64,000 nt of DNA. It comes from Isoptericola halalbus (GTDB lineage Bacteria; Actinomycetota; Actinomycetes; Actinomycetales; Cellulomonadaceae). Positions within the stretch are counted from its first letter, which is position 1, and each line of letters starts with the position of its first letter. The position numbers and the translations under genes are program-made. The notes beneath the pieces are model-generated. The model did no database searches and was not told the origin of the DNA. It saw only the letters and a program-made list of their open reading frames with translations. This document shows, piece by piece, positions 40,404-49,075 of this stretch. The DNA is taken from contig VJZX01000001.1 in the NCBI GenBank assembly GCA_009663185.1, positions 248,001 through 312,000 of the forward strand, written 5' to 3'.

Positions 40404-42230
40404 TCAGGAGGCGCGAGCCCACTGCTCCGAGTTCCACACGGCACCCGACTGTGCAGCGGTGTCCCGCACGTTCTGCAGGTCCGCGGCGTGCGCCACGACG
40501 CCCGGGTGGGCGAAGACCGGGATGCCGAAGAGCGTGTCCCACAGCTCCTTCTCGATGATCTTCGTCTGCTCGAGGTGCACGGTCTCGTCAGTCGTCGAGG
40601 CGAGAGCGTCCCAGGCCTGGTCCACGGTCTCGTTCGAATACTGGCCGTAGTTCTGCGGCTGACCCGTGGCGTAGATGTTCTGGCCCGAGGCGATCTGGCC
40701 CGAGCCCGCCCACGCGAACAGCGCGATCTCGTAGTCGCCGTTCGGCAGGGCCTCGTCGAAGAACGCGGGGTCACCGGCGTCGACGATGTCGAAGCCCACC
40801 TGGTCGCACGACGCCTTGATGGCGGCGACCTCGTCGGCACGGCGCGGGTTGGGAGCCGAGTAGCCGATGCGCACCCGGACGCCCTCCTCGAGACCGGCCT
40901 CCTCGAACTTCTGCTTGGCCATGTCGAGGTCGACCTCGTCGTAGCGGCCGTCGTAGGAGGCCGCGACGATTTCGTCGTACTTCTCCGTCTGGAACGGGAA
41001 GACCTCGCGGGCGTTCATGACCACGGCGCCCTCGTCGATCGGCTTGATCAGGTCGTCGACGATCTTCTGGCGCGGCACGCAGTAGGCGAACGCCTCGCGG
41101 GCCGGCAGCGAGTCGGCGAAGACGGCGCCCTCGCCGAAGTTGAAGTCGAGGTGCTCCCACGTAAGCGTCTGACCGGTGAGGATCGTGACTGCCGAGCCGA
41201 GCTGCTCGAGCTGGGCGATCGTGTCGACGGTCGGCTGCGGCTCGATCACGTCGAGGTCGCCGTTCTGCAGCGCCTGGACGTGGGTGTCCGCGGCGGCGAA
41301 GCGGATCGTCAGCTCCCGCGTCGCGGGCGGCGTGCCCCAGTAGGCCTCGTTGGCCGTCAGTGTGATGGACTGACCGGAGACCCAGCCGTCCTCCTTGAAC
41401 GTGTAGGGCCCGGAGGACGGGACGAGCGCCGGGTCCTGCAGCTCGCCCGGGTTGGAGATCCAGCCGGTGTTCCAGAACTCGGCCGCCGGCTCGAGGACCG
41501 ACATGTCGAGGTCCTGGATCGCCTGCACGAGCTCCTCGACGCTCACGTCGATCTGCTGAGCCACCACGTGCGCCGGCATCGGCGAGCTGATCTGGATCTG
41601 CCAGTCTGCGTAGACGCGCTCGTAGTCGTACTGGAACGTCTTCGCCTCGGCGGCGTCGGCCTGCGGGCCCTCGGGGACGTAGTCTCCCAGCGTCAGGCCC
41701 GAGACGTGGTTGAAGAGCGGCGTCTCGCTGGCGTCCTCGGTGACCGCACCGTCCTTGGTGATCGCCTGCGTCGCCCAGTCCAGCAGGAAGTCGGCGTACG
41801 TGATCGGCGTGCCGTCGGACCAGACCGCGTCGTCCGCGACCGTGTACTGGACCTGCAGCGGGTCCTCCGAGACGGCCTCGTAGGTGCCGAACGACTCGTC
41901 GCGGCAGATCGTGCCGTCGACGCCGAAGTACCAGAAAGCACCCTGCATGCGCTCGGTCACCGCCGAGTTGTAGGTCGAGTACGTCTCGGGTGTGAAGCTG
42001 TTGTACCCGAGGAACTCGTCCTCGCCCACCGAGTAGCTGACGTCACCGTCGGCCGTCGTGACCTCGCCGATGTCCGCCTTGCAGGGCGTGTCCGGCGCGG
42101 CCGTCTCCGTCGTCGTCTCGGTCGGGGTCGCGTCGTCGTCCTGGTTGCCAGCAGGGCTGGAGCATGCCGAGAAGAGCAGTGCCCCGGTGGCGACCGCCGC
42201 AATAGCGGCGCCTGCACGCCTGATCTTCAA
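40404..42230 (-). CDS. Peptide ABC transporter solute-binding lipoprotein
   Basis: Family 5 binding protein of 608 residues. A signal peptide with lipobox LFSAC (Cys near residue 23) is followed by a Thr/Glu-rich linker. The mature part contains YSTYNSAVTERMQGAFWYFG, DAVWSDGTPITYADFLLDW and RIGYSAPNPRRADEVAAIK, as in actinobacterial OppA relatives. The start is an unusual TTG at 42230, preceded by GAGGAGG four bases upstream. It heads the second peptide transporter operon. Confidence 0.9.
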   Translation of the reverse strand: MKIRRAGAAIAAVATGALLFSACSSPAGNQDDDATPTETTTETAAPDTPCKADIGEVTTADGDVSYSVGEDEFLGYNSFTPETYSTYNSAVTERMQGAFWYFGVDGTICRDESFGTYEAVSEDPLQVQYTVADDAVWSDGTPITYADFLLDWATQAITKDGAVTEDASETPLFNHVSGLTLGDYVPEGPQADAAEAKTFQYDYERVYADWQIQISSPMPAHVVAQQIDVSVEELVQAIQDLDMSVLEPAAEFWNTGWISNPGELQDPALVPSSGPYTFKEDGWVSGQSITLTANEAYWGTPPATRELTIRFAAADTHVQALQNGDLDVIEPQPTVDTIAQLEQLGSAVTILTGQTLTWEHLDFNFGEGAVFADSLPAREAFAYCVPRQKIVDDLIKPIDEGAVVMNAREVFPFQTEKYDEIVAASYDGRYDEVDLDMAKQKFEEAGLEEGVRVRIGYSAPNPRRADEVAAIKASCDQVGFDIVDAGDPAFFDEALPNGDYEIALFAWAGSGQIASGQNIYATGQPQNYGQYSNETVDQAWDALASTTDETVHLEQTKIIEKELWDTLFGIPVFAHPGVVAHAADLQNVRDTAAQSGAVWNSEQWARAS

Positions 42231-42565
42231 TGTTCCTCCTCAGGGAAGGCTCTCGGCCGAGTCGGGCGGCGCCGTACGGCACCGACCGACGTCTCACCTG
42301 TTGAGCCGTTGCGTTGGCCACACCGTACCCACGGACCTGGGCACTCTTGTGCGCTTCGTCCCGCTTGGACGGCGATCGTTACCTAGTTGATATTGCGTCG
42401 AAGCAACAACGCCTCCCGGTGAACGACGGTGGAAACGCTGCAGAAACACGCTTCGTCCGGACAATCTCCGTCTGCGGCGCGGTTCGTCCGCCGTTACCCC
42501 GCTGCGCGCCGCCGGTGAAAATACTGGCCGCCGCCGCCCCGGGTCCCGGGCCGCCGCCGGCACCG
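42231..42565. other. 335-base intergenic region carrying the peptide transporter 2 promoter
   Basis: No coding potential is evident. The part from 42371 to 42425 is clearly richer in A/T than its surroundings (TTACCTAGTTGATATTGCG) and is the best place for the minus-strand promoter of the binding-protein gene, with TTGTTG or TTGCTT upstream; no unambiguous hexamer pair can be called. The part near 42540-42560 is a GC palindrome-rich tail (CCCGGGTCCCGGG) of the methyltransferase gene and may help terminate it. Confidence 0.5.
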
Positions 42566-43294
42566 TCACCGCCGCGCCACCACGACGAGCTCGCCCACAC
42601 CCTGCCCCACCGGCTCCCCGTCCCACCCGCCGTAGACATGCTCGACGGCGAATCCCGCCGTGGCGAGGTCGTCGCGCAGACGCTGCTCGGAGCGGAACGC
42701 GAGCGACGCCGTCGTGACCTCGTGCGAACCGTCGGGGAAGACGCCGTGGTCGTCGAACGTCACGATGCCGTCGGCAACCCGCGTGACCTCGTACCAGCCC
42801 TCGACCCGGGTGCCGTCAGGCAGGACCGTCTCGCCGCGCGAGTCGCGCGGGTTCCACCGGTCCCAGGCGCGAGCGTCCGGGTCCCGCGACTCGAAGGCGA
42901 GCACGCCGCCCGGCACGAGGACGCGGTGCAGGTCGCGCAGCGTGGCCGCCCAGTCCTCGCCGCCGACGATCGCCTGGGCCACATGCCCGGTCATCAGCGC
43001 GACGTCGAACACGGCCTGGCGCAGCAGCACCGACGACGTGCCGACGAGCCAGCCGACCTTCTCGCCGTGCGGCTTGCGCGCGGCGGTCTGGAGCGCCCCG
43101 GCGTCCGGGTCGACGCCCGTGACCTGGTGGCCCGCGGCCGCGAGCGCCGTCGCGAGCCGGCCGGTGCCGCAACCGAGGTCGAGGATCCGCTGGCGCGAGC
43201 GCTCGTTTGCGAGCGCGAGGAAGAAGTCGTCGTCGGCCGCCCAGGTGTTCTCGGCGTCGTACCAGGCGGCGCGCTGCTCCTCGGTCAGGCCCAT
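42566..43294 (-). CDS. Class I SAM-dependent methyltransferase
   Basis: A 242-residue protein with ILDLGCGTGRLATALAAAGHQVTGVDPD (motif I and the acidic residue that binds the ribose), then VALMTGHVAQAI and LVPGGVLAFESRDP. Residues 150-240 form the family's antiparallel sheet. The target is not predictable. It resembles the methyltransferase at 58687-59436 in motif layout (TGHVAQ versus TGNVAQ), so both belong to one subfamily. Confidence 0.83.
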   Translation of the reverse strand: MGLTEEQRAAWYDAENTWAADDDFFLALANERSRQRILDLGCGTGRLATALAAAGHQVTGVDPDAGALQTAARKPHGEKVGWLVGTSSVLLRQAVFDVALMTGHVAQAIVGGEDWAATLRDLHRVLVPGGVLAFESRDPDARAWDRWNPRDSRGETVLPDGTRVEGWYEVTRVADGIVTFDDHGVFPDGSHEVTTASLAFRSEQRLRDDLATAGFAVEHVYGGWDGEPVGQGVGELVVVARR

Positions 43295-43349
43295 GTCACC
43301 TGCGTACCGGACCGCGCGCTCCCGTGCGAGCCGATTTCAGGACCGGGCG

Positions 43350-43715
43350 TCAGGGCTTCCAGGCGACCCCGCGCCGGTCGGCGACCGAGCGCAGACGCCT
43401 GTCTCGCGTCCACAGCCGACAGCCGAGCGTCACGAGCGTCGACCCGAGCAGGTGGACGTCGACAAGACTGAGCCCGCGCCCGTGCAGCTCGGCGTTCTCG
43501 ACCAGCGTCAGCGCCTCGTGGTCGGACACACGGACCACGGCCGGAAGCCGGGCCAGGTGTGCGAGCACGTCGCCGCGGCGACGGATCGACCCGAGCGCCA
43601 GCTCGCCGACCACCATGGGATGGACGGCGACGTCGTTGGCCTCGAGCAGCCGGACCAGGGCCGCATCGCCCGAGTGAAGGTGATCGATCCAGACGGACGT
43701 GTCGACGAGGATCAT
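43350..43715 (-). CDS. vapC: VapC-type PIN domain ribonuclease toxin
   Basis: A 121-residue PIN domain protein. Acidic active-site residues are visible in ILVDTSVWIDH (Asp5), VVGELALGS (Glu near 38), LSLVDVHLL (Asp near 85) and LWTRDRRLR (Asp near 103). Such toxins cleave tRNA or rRNA when released from the antitoxin. Its ATG overlaps the antitoxin stop by 4 bases. Confidence 0.9.
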   Translation of the reverse strand: MILVDTSVWIDHLHSGDAALVRLLEANDVAVHPMVVGELALGSIRRRGDVLAHLARLPAVVRVSDHEALTLVENAELHGRGLSLVDVHLLGSTLVTLGCRLWTRDRRLRSVADRRGVAWKP

Positions 43716-43909
43716 GTCGTCGTGCCGCGACGTCGCGGTGCCGCGCGCGCCTCAGGGTCGGACCCGCCGAGCCGTGCGAGGCGCCGCGCGCTCTCCTGCT
43801 GCACCAGCGCCTGGAGCGCCTGGCGGAGCAGCGCCGACCGCTCGGTCGTCCCCGTCAGCTCCACGGCCTGGGCCAGCAGCTTGTCGTCGAGCGTCACGGT
43901 TGTCCGCAT
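43712..43909 (-). CDS. vapB: VapB-type antitoxin, ribbon-helix-helix
   Basis: A 65-residue protein starting MRTTVTLDDKLLAQAVELTG, the typical ribbon-helix-helix DNA-binding start, with a C-terminal toxin-binding tail rich in Arg. CGGAGGTAACAG just before the ATG is a strong ribosome-binding site, stronger than anything before vapC, consistent with antitoxin excess. It should repress its own promoter. Confidence 0.88.
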   Translation of the reverse strand: MRTTVTLDDKLLAQAVELTGTTERSALLRQALQALVQQESARRLARLGGSDPEARAAPRRRGTTT

Positions 43910-43934
43910 CTGTTACCTCCGTGCAGGAAGACCC

Positions 43935-43973
43935 GCATCAGGACTTGCATCAAGTGAAGCAGATTCTGATGCG
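43935..43973 (-). promoter_or_regulatory. Putative VapB operator
   Basis: Upstream of vapB, GCATCA occurs at 43935-43940 and within 43947-43953, with an inverted copy TGATGC near 43967-43972. A CTTG-N3-CAAG dyad lies at 43944-43954. This cluster of dyads is the usual form of a ribbon-helix-helix operator. It is inferred from symmetry only. Confidence 0.45.
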
Positions 43974-44015
43974 CTTCGGCCAGCATCCGTCCGCAAGTCC
44001 CGCCACCATGGGGCC

Positions 44016-44567
44016 ATGCCCGAGCTGAGCGCCGTCTTCTACCGGAACATGAACCTCGGGCAGCCGCCCAGCCCTGACCGCGCCGGTCTCGAGGGCTCGC
44101 TCGTCGAGGCGGGGGGCGTCGACGTGCGGTCGTTCCAGACGAACGGCACCGTCCTGCTCCGGGCCGACGACCCCGTCGCGGTCGTCGCAGCCGCGGCCCC
44201 AGCGCTCACCGCCCGCTGGGGCTACTCCGACGCCGGCCTGGTGCGGCCCGTCGCTCTCCTCGCCGAGATCCTTCGCACCGACCCGTTCGACGGCCTCCGT
44301 GACGAGCGGACGTACCGCGAGACGTTCACGTTCTACGAGGGCGGCGACGCGCTGCCGGTGACGCCGCCGTGGACCAGCGAGCGCGACGACGTGGACCTGG
44401 TGGCCCTGCGGGACGGCGTCGCGCTCGGGATCATCCGGCGGCGGGGCAGCGGCGTCGGGAGCCCGACGTCGCAGATCGAGCAGCTCACCGGCGGCGTGGC
44501 GACGACCCGCACCTTGGGCACGATCCAGCGGCTCCTGCGCGCGGCCGGCATGGCACAGCCGACGTAG
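44016..44567 (+). CDS. DUF1697 family protein
   Basis: A 183-residue protein resembling DUF1697: YRNMNLGQPPSP stands where LLRGINVGG is usual, then VDVRSFQTNGTVLLRADD where VRTYIQSGNVVF is usual, and a C-terminal TTRTLGTIQRLL matching the family's TRNWNTVLKL. The replaced glycine-rich start makes it a divergent member. Function is unknown. Confidence 0.65.
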   Translation: MPELSAVFYRNMNLGQPPSPDRAGLEGSLVEAGGVDVRSFQTNGTVLLRADDPVAVVAAAAPALTARWGYSDAGLVRPVALLAEILRTDPFDGLRDERTYRETFTFYEGGDALPVTPPWTSERDDVDLVALRDGVALGIIRRRGSGVGSPTSQIEQLTGGVATTRTLGTIQRLLRAAGMAQPT

Positions 44568-44585
44568 CGCTGGCGGGGTCGGAGG

Positions 44586-44876
44586 TCACGGAGCCCGCTT
44601 CCGCGCCTTCAGCTGCGCGTCGAGCCGCGCTCGCATCTTGTACAGCTCCTGGAGAGTCTGGAGCCGGGTCTCCTCACTCAGGGCCGCGGCGGTCGCACGG
44701 AGCGCCGCGCCGTGCTCGTCCAGGTATCCCTGCACCGCGTCGCTGAGCTCGTCACCGCCGGCCTCGCCGCGCGCGGCAGACTCCAGGATCTCTCGCACCC
44801 GCGCCAGGTCCTTCTCGGCCGCCGCCAGGTGTGGGCGCGGGAGCTCCGAGGAGCCTGTGTCGCCGCTGCTCGTCAT
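44586..44876 (-). CDS. Small helical protein of unknown function
   Basis: A 96-residue acidic-to-basic protein predicted to be almost entirely helical: HLAAAEKDLARVREILESAARGE and TRLQTLQELYKMRARLDAQLKARKRA have heptad character and may form a coiled coil. No family is recognised. The ATG overlaps the end of the next gene upstream by 4 bases, so the two form a pair. Confidence 0.6.
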   Translation of the reverse strand: MTSSGDTGSSELPRPHLAAAEKDLARVREILESAARGEAGGDELSDAVQGYLDEHGAALRATAAALSEETRLQTLQELYKMRARLDAQLKARKRAP

Positions 44877-45184
44877 GACGGCTGGACGACGGGTGGAGCG
44901 GCCTGGCTCCCACCGCCGAGCCCCTCGAGGATGCGGACGAGCGCGTCGATCAGGCTCTGCAGGAGGTTCCCCAGGACGTCATCGAGATCCACACCGTCCA
45001 GCAGGCCGGCGACGGCACACAACAGGTTCCATCGAGTGTCGAACCGTCGCCGGTGACGCGCAAGACCTTCGCGGACCGTGCGGATCGGCCGCCGGTCGCG
45101 TCGCTCGCTCGGGCGCCGCCGTCGAGCCGGTTGACGCTGCATGAACGCCCCGAGCGCTCCCGCGAGCGAGCGATCTGACCTCAT
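44873..45184 (-). CDS. Small protein of unknown function, paired with the downstream helical protein
   Basis: A 103-residue protein (ATG 45184; an internal ATG at 45142 is possible). The first 55 residues are highly basic (RQPARRRRPSERRDRRPIRTVRE), the rest hydrophobic and acidic (WNLLCAVAGLLDGVDLDDVLGNLLQSLIDALVRILEGLGGG), which could be an amphipathic or membrane-associated helix pair. It overlaps the 44586-44876 gene by 4 bases. The two-gene unit is unrecognised. Confidence 0.5.
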   Translation of the reverse strand: MRSDRSLAGALGAFMQRQPARRRRPSERRDRRPIRTVREGLARHRRRFDTRWNLLCAVAGLLDGVDLDDVLGNLLQSLIDALVRILEGLGGGSQAAPPVVQPS

Positions 45185-45209
45185 GCGGAGCTCGGTGGCG
45201 TCGGCGCCG

Positions 45210-45842
45210 TCAGGCGGCGAGCCGCTCCCGGAGCGTCGCGACACCGGGCCCGGAGGCGTCGTCGAGAGCGACCGGGCGCCCGGCCACGGCCATCGCGAGC
45301 GCCTCGCTGGGACCCGCGACCTCCGCACCGGAGCCCCTCGACCAGTCCTGGTCCGTGGCCCGCAGGGAGAGACCGCCGAGACGTCCGCGCTGCACGACGC
45401 CGAGGGACGCCTGCCGCGACGGCAGCCAGTCGAGCACGGCCCGCCAGTCGTCGAGCCCGACGTCGGCCGGCAGGCCGAGCGGCCGGGCGCAGTCGCGCAG
45501 GTGCAGGCACCCGTCGACCATCTGGCCCATCGGTCCGACGCCGGGGGCCGCTGCGTGGTGGTCGGCGCGACGACGCAGCACACCGGTCAGCTCGGACACG
45601 GGCCGGCATGCGAGCTCGGCGGCGAGCATCACGCTCGCCCGGTCCACGGACCCGCGGGCCCGCACGGTGCGCCACAGCAGCGGACCGAGTCCGACCAGCA
45701 GGGGCGCGGCGAGGTGGGCGAGCACCTCGCGCACGGTCCACGCGTCGCACAGGCTTCGAGTGGCGAGCTGGTCGTCGTCGAGACCGTCGAAGAAGTCGGC
45801 GATCATCCGGCGGTTGATCGCTGTCCGGGCGTGGATCTCCAT
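45210..45842 (-). CDS. Maleylpyruvate isomerase N-terminal (DinB-like, mycothiol-associated) family protein
   Basis: A 210-residue four-helix protein of the TIGR03083 type. It begins RTAINRRMIADFFDGLDDDQLATRSLCDAWTVREVLAHLA, where LCDAWTVREVLAHL is the family signature with a metal-ligand His. GPMGQMVDGCLHLRDCARPLG follows with a second His. Members are metal-dependent and often mycothiol-linked in Actinobacteria; mshB elsewhere in the window fits. Substrate unknown. Confidence 0.8.
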   Translation of the reverse strand: MEIHARTAINRRMIADFFDGLDDDQLATRSLCDAWTVREVLAHLAAPLLVGLGPLLWRTVRARGSVDRASVMLAAELACRPVSELTGVLRRRADHHAAAPGVGPMGQMVDGCLHLRDCARPLGLPADVGLDDWRAVLDWLPSRQASLGVVQRGRLGGLSLRATDQDWSRGSGAEVAGPSEALAMAVAGRPVALDDASGPGVATLRERLAA

Positions 45843-45867
45843 GCGCCCATCGTGGCCTATCAAGGGG

Positions 45868-46434
45868 TCACCGGAGGATGAGCATCGTCCCGGGCAGCAG
45901 GGCGACCAGGTAGTAGACCGCGGGCACCATGTCACCGGCGATGACGGTGGCCACGAGCACGACCGCCATGGTGCCGACCACCGTCCAGCCGACCCAGGTC
46001 GGGAGCAGCCCGCTGGCGAAGAGCGCAACACCGAAGAAGGCGACCGCGACCGGCGTCAGGACGAAGTAGGCCCACAGCCACCACGACGGGAGCTCGTCCC
46101 GGGCGAAGGCCTCAGGGTTCGCCACCCGTGCGTACAGGTGCACGATCCACGGCACCAGGCCCGCGACCGCGAGCGCTCCGCCCCCGAAGGCGATGACGCG
46201 TGCTGCCCGATCGTCGACCGCGAGCCCGAAGAGGATGATCCCGGCGGCAAGGGCCGCGGCCCCTACGCCGAACAGGACGTTCGCGACCACCCACTGCGTC
46301 TCGGCCCACAGGATGTGCTCGAGCTTTCGGCCCGGGGACGGCTCCGGAAAGACACGGAACGAGACCGGCAGCACGGCCGCGACCAGGAACACCACACCCG
46401 CCAGGAGCGCGATCGCGCTCAGCCGAATCAGCAC
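45868..46434 (-). CDS. Integral membrane protein of unknown function
   Basis: A 188-residue protein with about six hydrophobic helices (near 5-25, 45-65, 75-95, 110-130, 135-155, 160-180). No conserved motif is recognised. GTG 46434 is chosen because GAGGAGGTG lies about 6 bases upstream; a GTG at 46443 overlaps that site. It lies 25 bases upstream of the maleylpyruvate-isomerase-like gene and may share its transcript. Confidence 0.65.
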   Translation of the reverse strand: MLIRLSAIALLAGVVFLVAAVLPVSFRVFPEPSPGRKLEHILWAETQWVVANVLFGVGAAALAAGIILFGLAVDDRAARVIAFGGGALAVAGLVPWIVHLYARVANPEAFARDELPSWWLWAYFVLTPVAVAFFGVALFASGLLPTWVGWTVVGTMAVVLVATVIAGDMVPAVYYLVALLPGTMLILR

Positions 46435-46618
46435 CGGGGACACCTCCTCGTGCCCCCTGCTTACGAGGGTACCGACGCCGACGACAGTTGGCTCGGACCG
46501 GGATGGAGTGGGAGTACCGTCGGTTGGGCGGGTCCGGGGAAACGGCTGCAGCGCCCGCCGCCAACCCTTCATCGGCCGGAGCCTCAGCCGGCGTCTGAGA
46601 CCCCGTCCGGGGAGGATC

Positions 46619-47101
46619 ATGGGACTCGTCGACCACGCTCCGCGGGGCCTGTCCCGGTTGCTGTTGCGGGCGCCGATCCTGCTGTTTCGCGCTCGACTGG
46701 GCTGGCTGCTGGGCCGCCGGTTCGTGTACGTCGCGCACCGTGGCCGCCGCAGCGGCAAGCGCCGCGAGACGGTGCTCGAGGTGGTCCGGTACGACCCCGA
46801 CACCCTGGAGATCTTCGTCGTGTCCGGCTGGGGTACCCGATCGGACTGGTATCGCAACGTCCGTGTCCGCCCCGCGCTGGAGGTGCGCATCGGTGCCCGC
46901 CGCTTCCCCGCTCCCAGGCAGCGCTTCCTCGACCCTGACGAGACGGTGAGGCTGATGCTCGACTATCGGCGTGCTCACCCCCGCGCGTGGCGGCGGCTGG
47001 CGCCGGTCCTCGGCCTACCGCTCGACCCGGGCCAGGCTGAAGCAGCGGTACGCGACATCCCCGCGATCGCCTTCAGCCCGGCAGGCAGCCAGACTCCCTG
47101 A
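46619..47101 (+). CDS. Deazaflavin (F420)-dependent nitroreductase family protein
   Basis: A 160-residue protein of the DDN/Rv3547-type split-barrel family. It shows VYVAHRGRRSGKRRETVLEVVRYD, the usual TxGRxSGxxRxxxL pattern, then VVSGWGTRSDWYRNVRVRP where the family has G.K.S.WYHNL. These bind the deazaflavin cofactor F420. GGGGAGGATC before the ATG is a strong ribosome-binding site. It is divergent from the membrane protein gene. Confidence 0.85.
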   Translation: MGLVDHAPRGLSRLLLRAPILLFRARLGWLLGRRFVYVAHRGRRSGKRRETVLEVVRYDPDTLEIFVVSGWGTRSDWYRNVRVRPALEVRIGARRFPAPRQRFLDPDETVRLMLDYRRAHPRAWRRLAPVLGLPLDPGQAEAAVRDIPAIAFSPAGSQTP

Positions 47102-47139
47102 GGACCGCACGAGGAAGTCCGCGGAGTCGCCGCGGCAGA

Positions 47140-48225
47140 TCAGACGTTGAAGCGGAACTCCACGACGTCGCCGTCGGCCATGACGTAGTCCTTGCCCTCG
47201 ATGCGCGCCCTGCCCGCGGAGCGCGCGGCGGCCACAGACCCGGCCTCGACAAGGTCGTCGAACGAGATGACCTCGGCCTTGATGAAACCGCGCTCGAAGT
47301 CGGTGTGGATGACGCCTGCGGCCTTCGGGGCGGTCCAGCCCTTGTGGATCGTCCAGGCGCGCGACTCCTTGGGCCCGGCCGTGAGGTAGGTCTGCAGGCC
47401 GAGCGTGTCGAAGCCGACGCGCGCGAGCTGGTCGAGGCCGGCCTCGGTCTGGCCCGTCTCGGCGAGCATCTCCTTGGCCTCGTCCGGCTCGAGCTCGACG
47501 AGCTCGGCCTCGAACTTGGCGTCGAGGAAGATGGCCTCTGCCGGGGCGACGAGCTTGCGCAGGCGGTCCTGCATCGCCTCGTCGGCCAGGCCGGCGTCGT
47601 CCGTGTTGAACACGTAGATGAACGGCTTGGCGGTCAGGAGCTGCAGCGACGCGACGTCGGCCAGGTCGAGGCCCTCGGCCGCCGCTCCCTGGTAGAGCGT
47701 GGTACCGGCCTCGAGGATCTTCTGGACGGTCTTCGCGGCCTGGAGCAGCGCCGGGTCGCCCTTGCGGATCTTGACCTCCTTCTCCATCCTCGGCAGCGCC
47801 TTCTCCAGCGTCTGGAGGTCGGCGAGGATGAGCTCGGTCGAGATCGTCTCGATGTCGCCCTCGGCGTCGGCCGAGCCCTCGACGCGCACGACGTCGGGGT
47901 CGTCGAAGACGCGCGTCACCTGGCAGATGGCGTCGGCCTCGCGGATGTTCGCGAGGAACTTGTTGCCCAGGCCCTCGCCCTCGGACGCACCCTTGACGAT
48001 GCCGGCGATGTCGACGAACGAGACCGTCGCGGGCAGGATGCGCTCGCTGCCGAAGATCTCGGCGAGCTTCTCGAGGCGCGCGTCCGGCAGCGGCACCACG
48101 CCCACGTTGGGCTCGATCGTCGCGAACGGGTAGTTCGCCGCGAGCACCTGGTTGCGGGTCAGCGCGTTGAAGAGGGTGGACTTGCCGACGTTGGGCAGGC
48201 CGACGATGCCGATAGTGAGAGCCAC
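47140..48225 (-). CDS. ychF: Redox-regulated ATPase YchF (Obg family)
   Basis: A 361-residue P-loop protein with G1 GLPNVGKST, G3 DIAGIVKGASEGEGLGNKFL, an NTDD where NKxD is usual in GTPases (YchF prefers ATP), a coiled-coil insertion and a C-terminal TGS domain beginning near LQTYLTAGPKESRAWTI. It acts in translation and stress response. Start is GTG 48225, 8 bases after a TAGACT box. Confidence 0.95.
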   Translation of the reverse strand: MALTIGIVGLPNVGKSTLFNALTRNQVLAANYPFATIEPNVGVVPLPDARLEKLAEIFGSERILPATVSFVDIAGIVKGASEGEGLGNKFLANIREADAICQVTRVFDDPDVVRVEGSADAEGDIETISTELILADLQTLEKALPRMEKEVKIRKGDPALLQAAKTVQKILEAGTTLYQGAAAEGLDLADVASLQLLTAKPFIYVFNTDDAGLADEAMQDRLRKLVAPAEAIFLDAKFEAELVELEPDEAKEMLAETGQTEAGLDQLARVGFDTLGLQTYLTAGPKESRAWTIHKGWTAPKAAGVIHTDFERGFIKAEVISFDDLVEAGSVAAARSAGRARIEGKDYVMADGDVVEFRFNV

Positions 48226-48233
48226 GTCGGGCA

Positions 48234-48239
48234 AGTCTA
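48234..48239 (-). promoter_or_regulatory. TAGACT -10 box, predicted leaderless start of ychF
   Basis: TAGACT on the minus strand lies 8 bases before GTG 48225, overlapping the last bases of the upstream gene's tail. Confidence 0.45.
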
Positions 48240-49028
48240 CGTGGGCGGCCCGGCCCGGCCGGCCTCGAGAGAGTCGAGGTCTCGCACGGCGAACCGCAGG
48301 TGCGCCCACTCCTCGTTGAGGATCACGCCGAGGCACCGCCAGACCGGCAGCGTCCGGTCGTCGGGCTCCCAGGGCGGCAGACGGCGTGCATCGGCGGCGA
48401 GCTGCTCGTCCGTGGCCGTGGCGTAGAAGGCCTCGACCTGCGCGACGCGGTCGGCGCGCACGTCGAGCACGTCCTTCCACGACGGCGCGGCCGCCGTGTC
48501 GATGCCCAGGCGCGGAGCGTCCTCGTCGAACTCCGAGAAGGGCACGCCGATCGGGTCGAACGCGTCGTCGTTCCCCTGCACGGCGTACCGCAGCCAGCCG
48601 TCGGTGGCGAACACGAGGTGCCGCAACGTCTGCGCCAGCGACCACTCGCCGTCGATCGACACGTCGACCGTGCCTGCCGGCATCGCGGTGACGCGACCGA
48701 GCGTGCGCTCCCACGTCTGCTGGACCGCCTGGAAGGACGAGTGCTGCCCCGCGGCGTGCCGCGCCGTGCGCAGCGCGCGGCCCGGCCAGCTCCGGTCCAG
48801 CTCGGCCTCGACCAGCGGCATGACCACGACGCCGTTGATGCGCAGGCCCTCGATCTCGCCGTCGACGTCCGCGTCGGTGAGATCGACTCCGCGCATGACT
48901 GCACGCGGGAGGTATGACTGCCGGATGTCCACGTCGTGGAGCTTGGTGAAGCGGATCCGGGCGCCGGACATGTCGGCCCCGACGATCTCGGCGCCCCGCA
49001 GGTCGTCGTCGGCCCCGAACCGAACCAT
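48237..49028 (-). CDS. DinB family protein with N-terminal pentapeptide-repeat segment
   Basis: A 263-residue protein in two parts. Residues 5-65 are pentapeptide-like (DLRGAEIVGADMSGARI, LPRAVMRGVDLTDADV). Residues 85-255 form a DinB-like four-helix bundle with SLAQTLRHLVFATDGWLRYAV and a late NEEWAHLRFAVRDL, giving the His ligands of the metal site. This fusion occurs in several Actinobacteria; the function is unknown. Confidence 0.8.
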   Translation of the reverse strand: MVRFGADDDLRGAEIVGADMSGARIRFTKLHDVDIRQSYLPRAVMRGVDLTDADVDGEIEGLRINGVVVMPLVEAELDRSWPGRALRTARHAAGQHSSFQAVQQTWERTLGRVTAMPAGTVDVSIDGEWSLAQTLRHLVFATDGWLRYAVQGNDDAFDPIGVPFSEFDEDAPRLGIDTAAAPSWKDVLDVRADRVAQVEAFYATATDEQLAADARRLPPWEPDDRTLPVWRCLGVILNEEWAHLRFAVRDLDSLEAGRAGPPT

Positions 49029-49075
49029 GCCTCGAACCTACGTGACCGGTCCGACACCGTCGCCGGCGGGGTGGG

